A stretch of DNA of 46,350 bases from Actinomycetota bacterium. Lineage in GTDB: Bacteria; Actinomycetota; Thermoleophilia; Gaiellales; Gaiellaceae. Below, one piece after another: positions 42,731 through 46,350 of the stretch; the first letter of the stretch is position 1; every line of letters begins with the position of its first letter. The notes beneath the pieces were generated by a model. The model did no database searches. It was not told the origin of the DNA and was given only the letters and a program-made list of their open reading frames with translations. Location: the NCBI GenBank assembly GCA_005888435.1, contig VAXO01000041.1:1-46350 (forward strand). The letters run 5' to 3'. Both the position numbers and the translations under genes were made by a program.

Positions 42731-43114
42731 GTGGTCGCGCGTCCCCAGGTCTGGGGCGGCGTCCTTGCCGCCTGTGTCCTCGCCGCCGGAAGCGGAACTG
42801 CCGCCGGCGGGACGCGTTCGGCCGTCCTTCACGGGACCGTTTTGCTGGCGCCGGCGACCCCGGTGTGCATGCCTCGCATCCCGTGTATGCGTCCGGCTCC
42901 AGGAGTCGTGCTGGCGTTCTCGCGGGGCGGCCTCGTCCGCGGGCGCGTTACGACAGGCGCGGACGGGAGCTACCGCGTGGCGCTCGCCCCAGGTGCCTAC
43001 AGCGTCCGCGTGGCCCGACCGGCTGGTGTTCGGCGGCTGACCCCTTCGAGCGTGACGGCGGCCGGCGGCCAGGTGAGGCGGGTGACCTTTTACCTGGACA
43101 CCGGCATCCGCTGA
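42731..43114 (+). CDS. Small secreted single-domain protein B'
   Basis: 127 residues with a signal peptide (VVARPQVWGGVLAACVLAAG...TAAGG) and one beta-sandwich-like domain: LHGTVLLAPATPVCMPRIPC, PAPGVVLAFSRGGLVRGRVT, GADGSYRVALAPGAYSVRVA, ending RRVTFYLDTGIR. The TPVC...PC...PAP block and DTGIR ending are shared with the gene at 40141. GTG 42731 is chosen for the -10 spacing and signal-peptide fit over the GTG at 42677, which would place the terminator hairpin in the coding region. Confidence 0.75.
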   Translation: MVARPQVWGGVLAACVLAAGSGTAAGGTRSAVLHGTVLLAPATPVCMPRIPCMRPAPGVVLAFSRGGLVRGRVTTGADGSYRVALAPGAYSVRVARPAGVRRLTPSSVTAAGGQVRRVTFYLDTGIR

Positions 43115-43177
43115 TTGCCTCTAGGCGTTCCTAGATCTCTCAAGTAGCCCCCCGCGCCTGCCGATTCCGCGGTAACT

Positions 43178-44044
43178 GTGCGAAGACTCGTGACCATGCT
43201 CGCGGTCGCCACCGCGGCCCTGGCGCTCCTGTGCCCTTCGGCAGGCGCAGTCCAGGGCGGAACGCCGGACGGAAACGGCCATCCCAACGTCGGCCTGTCC
43301 GTCTTCCTGTACCACGGCATTCCGCTGTGGCGGTGCACGGGCACGATGGTGGCCGCGAAGGTCTATCTGACCGCAGGCCATTGCACCGGCATCGACACCG
43401 ATCTCGGCGTCGCCCCTGACAGCGCGCAGGTCTGGTTCACCTCAGGCGCGATCCCGCGCGGCACGCATGGCTTCGACGGGACTCCGTGCAAGCCGACCGA
43501 TACCGGCTATCCGTGCAAGGGCGAGTTCAGCGGCACGCCGGTGCCGCATCCAGGCTGGAACGGCTTCCTGACGCAGCCCAACACGCACGACATTGGTGTC
43601 GTCCAGCTAACCCAGGCGCCGAATGTCGGCCTTTCCAAGGTCGCGCCGGCCGGCTACCTCGACACCCTCGCCACCCAGCGTGGCCGGCAGGACGTCGATT
43701 TCACGATCGTGGGGTACGGCGTGCAGTTCGAGAGCCCGAACCTCGAGGTTGCGTTGCGGCAGCGGTTCGTCGGCACGAACCAGCTGCAAAACCTCCGCAG
43801 TCACCTCGCCGGCGGCTTCAACCTGATCATGAGCGACTCGGCCGGCAACGGGACCGGGGGTAGCGGGACGTGCTTCGGCGATTCCGGCGGCCCGGTCTTC
43901 CACACCGACAGCGACGGCCAGGTCTGGCAGGTCGCGGTCATCTCGTACGGAACGAAGTACTGCCACGGCAGCTCCGCCGCCTTCCGCCTCGACAACGCCC
44001 AGGCTCGCGCGTTCCTCTCGAGCCAGGGCGTGCCGCTGAACTAG
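43178..44044 (+). CDS. Secreted trypsin-like serine protease (S1)
   Basis: 288 residues. Signal peptide MRRLVTMLAVATAALALLCPSAGA; the mature protein starts VQGGTPDGNGHPNVGLS, like the activated N-terminus of chymotrypsin-fold proteases. Catalytic His in YLTAGHC (about 68), Asp in THDIGVVQL (about 137), Ser in CFGDSGGPVF (about 235); all present. Several cysteines can pair. GTG 43178 gives the positively charged n-region of the signal peptide; internal ATG 43196 would lose it. It is transcribed after the secreted cassettes and converges on lipA. Confidence 0.92.
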   Translation: MRRLVTMLAVATAALALLCPSAGAVQGGTPDGNGHPNVGLSVFLYHGIPLWRCTGTMVAAKVYLTAGHCTGIDTDLGVAPDSAQVWFTSGAIPRGTHGFDGTPCKPTDTGYPCKGEFSGTPVPHPGWNGFLTQPNTHDIGVVQLTQAPNVGLSKVAPAGYLDTLATQRGRQDVDFTIVGYGVQFESPNLEVALRQRFVGTNQLQNLRSHLAGGFNLIMSDSAGNGTGGSGTCFGDSGGPVFHTDSDGQVWQVAVISYGTKYCHGSSAAFRLDNAQARAFLSSQGVPLN

Positions 44045-44054
44045 GGCGGGTCGC

Positions 44055-44975
44055 TCAGTACGCGACTGCGCCGCGGCCCTCGGCCGCGGCGTGGCGCTGC
44101 TCGTCGGCGCGGTACGACGAGCGCACCAGCGGTCCCGAGAAGACCGAGCCGAAGCCGAGCGCCTCGCCCTGCTCCCGGAACCAGCGGAACTCGTCGGGAT
44201 GCACCCACCGGTCGATCTGCGCGTGCCTCGGGCTCGGCTGCAGGTACTGGCCGATCGTGACGACGTCGACGCCGTGTGCGCGCAGGTCCCGCATCGTCTC
44301 GACGACCTCGTCGTTCGTCTCGCCCAGGCCGACGATGATCCCGGACTTCGTCAACACCGGATAGTCGGCGATCTCCTTCGCGCGCTGCAACAACCAGAGC
44401 GCCTTGTCATAGCTCGCCTTGGCGCCGCGCATGCGCGCGTGTAGCCGCCGTACGGTCTCGATGTTGTGGTTGAACACCTCGGGGCGTGCCGCCAGCACGG
44501 TCTGCAGTGCCTCCTCCTCGACGTCGAGGAAGTCCGGCGTCAGCACCTCCACCGACGCGTGCGGGAGCTTCGCCTTCAACGCGCGGATCGTCGCCGCGTA
44601 GTGGCCCGCGCCGCGGTCGGGAACGTCGTCGCGGTCGACAGACGTGACGACGACGTGCTCGAGCTCCATCTGCGCGGCCGCGTTCGCCAGCCGCAGGGGT
44701 TCGAGCGGGTCGGGCGGGCGGTCAGGCTTGCCGCTGTGCACGTAGCAGTAGCGGCACGCGCGAGTGCACGTGTCGCCGAGGATCTGGAACGTGGCTGTGC
44801 CGCGGCCCCAGCACTCGGAGATGTTCGGGCAGCGGGCCTCCTCGCAGATGGTGTGCAGGCTCGCTCCGTGGATCAGCTTCTTCACGTCGAAGTAGCGAGA
44901 GTCGGCGCGCGGCGCGCGCACCTTCATCCACTCGGGACGGCGCGGGCGCTCCGCAACGGGAAGCGAGCTTTCCAT
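44055..44975 (-). CDS. lipA: Lipoyl synthase
   Basis: 306 residues. A radical-SAM enzyme that inserts two sulfurs into protein-bound octanoyl groups. Auxiliary-cluster cysteines 44, 49 and 55 in TICEEARCPNISECW; radical-SAM cluster cysteines 70, 74 and 77 in DTCTRACRYCYV; the final RSSY with its Ser ligand is present. Length is normal. ATG 44975 follows TAGACT by seven bases. A GC palindrome (CCGCGGCC/GGCCGCGG) in the last codons could terminate the convergent protease gene. Confidence 0.96.
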   Translation of the reverse strand: MESSLPVAERPRRPEWMKVRAPRADSRYFDVKKLIHGASLHTICEEARCPNISECWGRGTATFQILGDTCTRACRYCYVHSGKPDRPPDPLEPLRLANAAAQMELEHVVVTSVDRDDVPDRGAGHYAATIRALKAKLPHASVEVLTPDFLDVEEEALQTVLAARPEVFNHNIETVRRLHARMRGAKASYDKALWLLQRAKEIADYPVLTKSGIIVGLGETNDEVVETMRDLRAHGVDVVTIGQYLQPSPRHAQIDRWVHPDEFRWFREQGEALGFGSVFSGPLVRSSYRADEQRHAAAEGRGAVAY

Positions 44976-44988
44976 CTCTGTCAGTCTA
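44976..44988 (-). promoter_or_regulatory. Leaderless -10 element of lipA
   Basis: TAGACT (44988-44983, minus strand), GACAGAG, ATG 44975. The complementary AGTCTATG could act for the divergent cupin gene. Confidence 0.55.
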
Positions 44989-45536
44989 TGGCCGCGATGG
45001 TTCCCGAGGCCCGGCTGGAGGAGACGGAGCACGGCCTCGCCCCCAAGGGTGAGGGCTGGTTCGTCGTGAACGCGCGAGACGTTGTTTGGTACGACCGCGG
45101 CCCGCGCGGCAAGGTCATGGGCTTCGACGGCGACCCGGAGTTCGAACAGGTCGGGGTCAACATCTTCGTGCTCGAGCCCGGCAACCCCATGTCGATGTAC
45201 CACTGGGAGAACGACCAGGAGGACTTCCTCGTCGTTCAGGGCGAGGCGCTCCTGATCGCGGAAGGCGAGGAGCGGCCATTGAAGCAATGGGACTTCGTCC
45301 ACTGTCCGCCGAAGATGAACCACGTCATCGTCGGCGCGGGCGACGGGCCGTGCGTCGTCATCGCGGTCGGCGCGCGACAGCACCAAGACGGTGCCGGCTG
45401 GGGCGGCTACACCGTCGACGAGGCCGCGGTGCGGCACGACGCGAGCGCCGAGCGTGAGACGACCGACCCGCACGAGGCGTACGCACGCTTCCCGGCCCGC
45501 CGGCCGACGCGCTACGGCGACGGCTGGCTGCCCTAG
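44988..45536 (+). CDS. Cupin-domain protein
   Basis: 182 residues. Central cupin barrel at about 45-125: MSMYHWENDQEDFLVVQGEA, ALLIAEGEERPLKQWDFVHC and the second motif PPKMNHVIVGAGDGPCVVIA. His and Glu residues are placed for metal binding. Start ATG 44988 or ATG 44997; TCTATG six bases before 44997 slightly favours the shorter form. It lies between lipA and lipB on the opposite strand; its stop overlaps the lipB stop by three bases. A lipoate-related role is only suggested by position. Confidence 0.8.
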   Translation: MAAMVPEARLEETEHGLAPKGEGWFVVNARDVVWYDRGPRGKVMGFDGDPEFEQVGVNIFVLEPGNPMSMYHWENDQEDFLVVQGEALLIAEGEERPLKQWDFVHCPPKMNHVIVGAGDGPCVVIAVGARQHQDGAGWGGYTVDEAAVRHDASAERETTDPHEAYARFPARRPTRYGDGWLP

Positions 45537-46246
45537 GCCCTCGCCGCGAGTTGCTTGTGCAAGGTCTGCGGCCAGAGGCCGTGACCGTCATCGGCCGGTA
45601 GCGGCTCGAGCTCGAGCTCGAAGACCTCGGCGAGCGCCGCGTGCGCTAGCGGCCGAACCTCCGCGACCGACACGTCGCGTTCCAGCTCGCGCGCGATTGT
45701 CGTGAACGCCGCGTCCTCGAGCCCACACGCCGTGATCCATTCCGTGAACGGCGCCGGGTCGAGGTCGACATTGAGCGCGTAGCCGTGGGTCGTGATCCAG
45801 CGGGAGATGTGGACTCCGATGGACGCGATCTTCCGCGGCGGTCTCTGAAGCCAGACGCCAGTGAGGCCGTCCATTCGCGTCGCCTCGATACCGAGCGGCG
45901 CGAGCGTCCGGATCAACGCCTCCTCGAGGTCGCGCACGTACTTCTTGACGTCCTTGCCGTGTCGGCGGAGATCGAGGATCGGGTAGCAGACGAGCTGGCC
46001 GGGGCCGTGGAAGGTGGACTTGCCGCCGCGGTCGGTCTCGACCACGTCGACGTCGGCGCCGTTCGGAACGTGAAGCTCGCCCGCGTCCGTGCGCCGGCCG
46101 AGCGTGACCACGGGTGGGTGCTCGAGAAAGAGCACCGTGTCGGGGATCGCGCCCTGCGAGACAGCGGCCGCCAGCGAGCGCTGCACCTCCCAGGCCTCGC
46201 GGTAGGGGACGAGTTCGAGGTCGAGGACGTAGGCGCCGCGTTTCAC
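45533..46246 (-). CDS. lipB: Octanoyl-[acyl carrier protein]:protein octanoyltransferase
   Basis: 237 residues. Transfers octanoate from acyl-carrier protein to lipoyl domains, forming a cysteine thioester intermediate. Motifs: LFLEHPPVVTLGRR, ETDRGGKSTFHGPGQLVCYP, KIASIGVHISRW with catalytic Lys139, and ITACGLEDAAFTTI with catalytic Cys174. The C-terminal ~35 residues are acidic and variable. GTG 46246 follows TAGGCT by seven bases. It supplies the substrate of LipA. Confidence 0.95.
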   Translation of the reverse strand: MKRGAYVLDLELVPYREAWEVQRSLAAAVSQGAIPDTVLFLEHPPVVTLGRRTDAGELHVPNGADVDVVETDRGGKSTFHGPGQLVCYPILDLRRHGKDVKKYVRDLEEALIRTLAPLGIEATRMDGLTGVWLQRPPRKIASIGVHISRWITTHGYALNVDLDPAPFTEWITACGLEDAAFTTIARELERDVSVAEVRPLAHAALAEVFELELEPLPADDGHGLWPQTLHKQLAARA

Positions 46247-46259
46247 GCCGTCCAGCCTA
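46247..46259 (-). promoter_or_regulatory. Leaderless -10 element of lipB
   Basis: TAGGCT (46259-46254, minus strand), GGACGGC, GTG 46246. Confidence 0.55.
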
Positions 46260-46262
46260 GCT

Positions 46263-46329
46263 CCAGTCCCTATACATCTCTCTATATATGAAGTACTCTC
46301 GCCGCCTATATCAGCGACAGGGAGGGTGC
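46263..46329 (+). promoter_or_regulatory. AT-rich divergent control region
   Basis: An AT-rich island in GC-rich DNA with three CTATA blocks (46270, 46283, 46306), the motif ATATATGAAGTAC, and TATATC (46308-46313 region) as a possible -10 for the + gene at 46330. It probably contains an operator; the regulator is unknown. Confidence 0.45.
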
Positions 46330-46350
46330 ATGACCAGTCTGAGACGGCTT
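46330..46350 (+). CDS. Start of a gene cut by the window end
   Basis: ATG 46330 preceded by GGGAGG with suitable spacing; only MTSLRRL is visible. A PadR-type regulator often begins similarly, but seven residues do not allow a call. Confidence 0.5.

Overview
The window is very GC-rich, gene-dense bacterial chromosome with many GTG, TTG and possibly CTG starts and mostly overlapping gene ends. The gene set (FprA-type ferredoxin-NADP reductase, a stand-alone LigD-type polymerase, an MMPL transporter, an actinobacterial-style ArsC, a 14-gene nuo operon, LipA/LipB) fits an actinobacterium, most likely a deep-branching one such as Thermoleophilia. That placement is inference from gene content; there is no rRNA here.

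Layout. 1-300: hairpin-rich repeat, no gene. 301-2441: frameshifted methylmalonyl-CoA epimerase, a small unknown protein, an ECF sigma factor and a YchF-like protein with a degenerate GTPase core. 2440-3249: a compact arsenic-type locus with arsR-arsC on + and, divergently on -, a complete miniature transcription unit for a 16-residue peptide with seven cysteines. 3238-5047: EamA transporter and OB-fold/HD protein on -. 5046-10882: a long overlapping + operon (DUF1015, inositol-monophosphatase family, DUF72, LigD-type polymerase, Mrp ATPase, Ldh2-like oxidoreductase, polysaccharide deacetylase). 10952-13419: four overlapping - genes (metal-dependent hydrolase, small protein, DUF1028, cupin-TPR). 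13606-16188: membrane protein and MMPL transporter.

16220-30100: complete complex I operon nuoA-N on -, nearly every junction overlapping. A palindromic repeat has entered nuoG twice, in frame, and supplies the stop codon of nuoN. 30261-32194: ErpA-type Fe-S carrier and FprA on +. 32241-44044: secretome-rich region with a BNR-repeat protein, S8 subtilase, two large paralogous secreted proteins each followed by a paralogous small secreted protein, and an S1 protease; fumC, a zinc-ribbon protein and a P1-family peptidase are interspersed. 44055-46246: lipA and lipB on -, with a cupin gene between them on +. A new + gene starts at 46330.

Recurring signals. At least thirteen genes have a TAnnnT-like hexamer 5-7 bases before the start codon and no Shine-Dalgarno sequence, which predicts leaderless mRNAs. 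Two families of multi-hairpin intergenic repeats and one intragenic palindromic repeat occur. The most novel item is the ArsR-flanked cysteine-rich mini-peptide; next are the repeats within nuoG and the duplicated secreted two-gene cassette.
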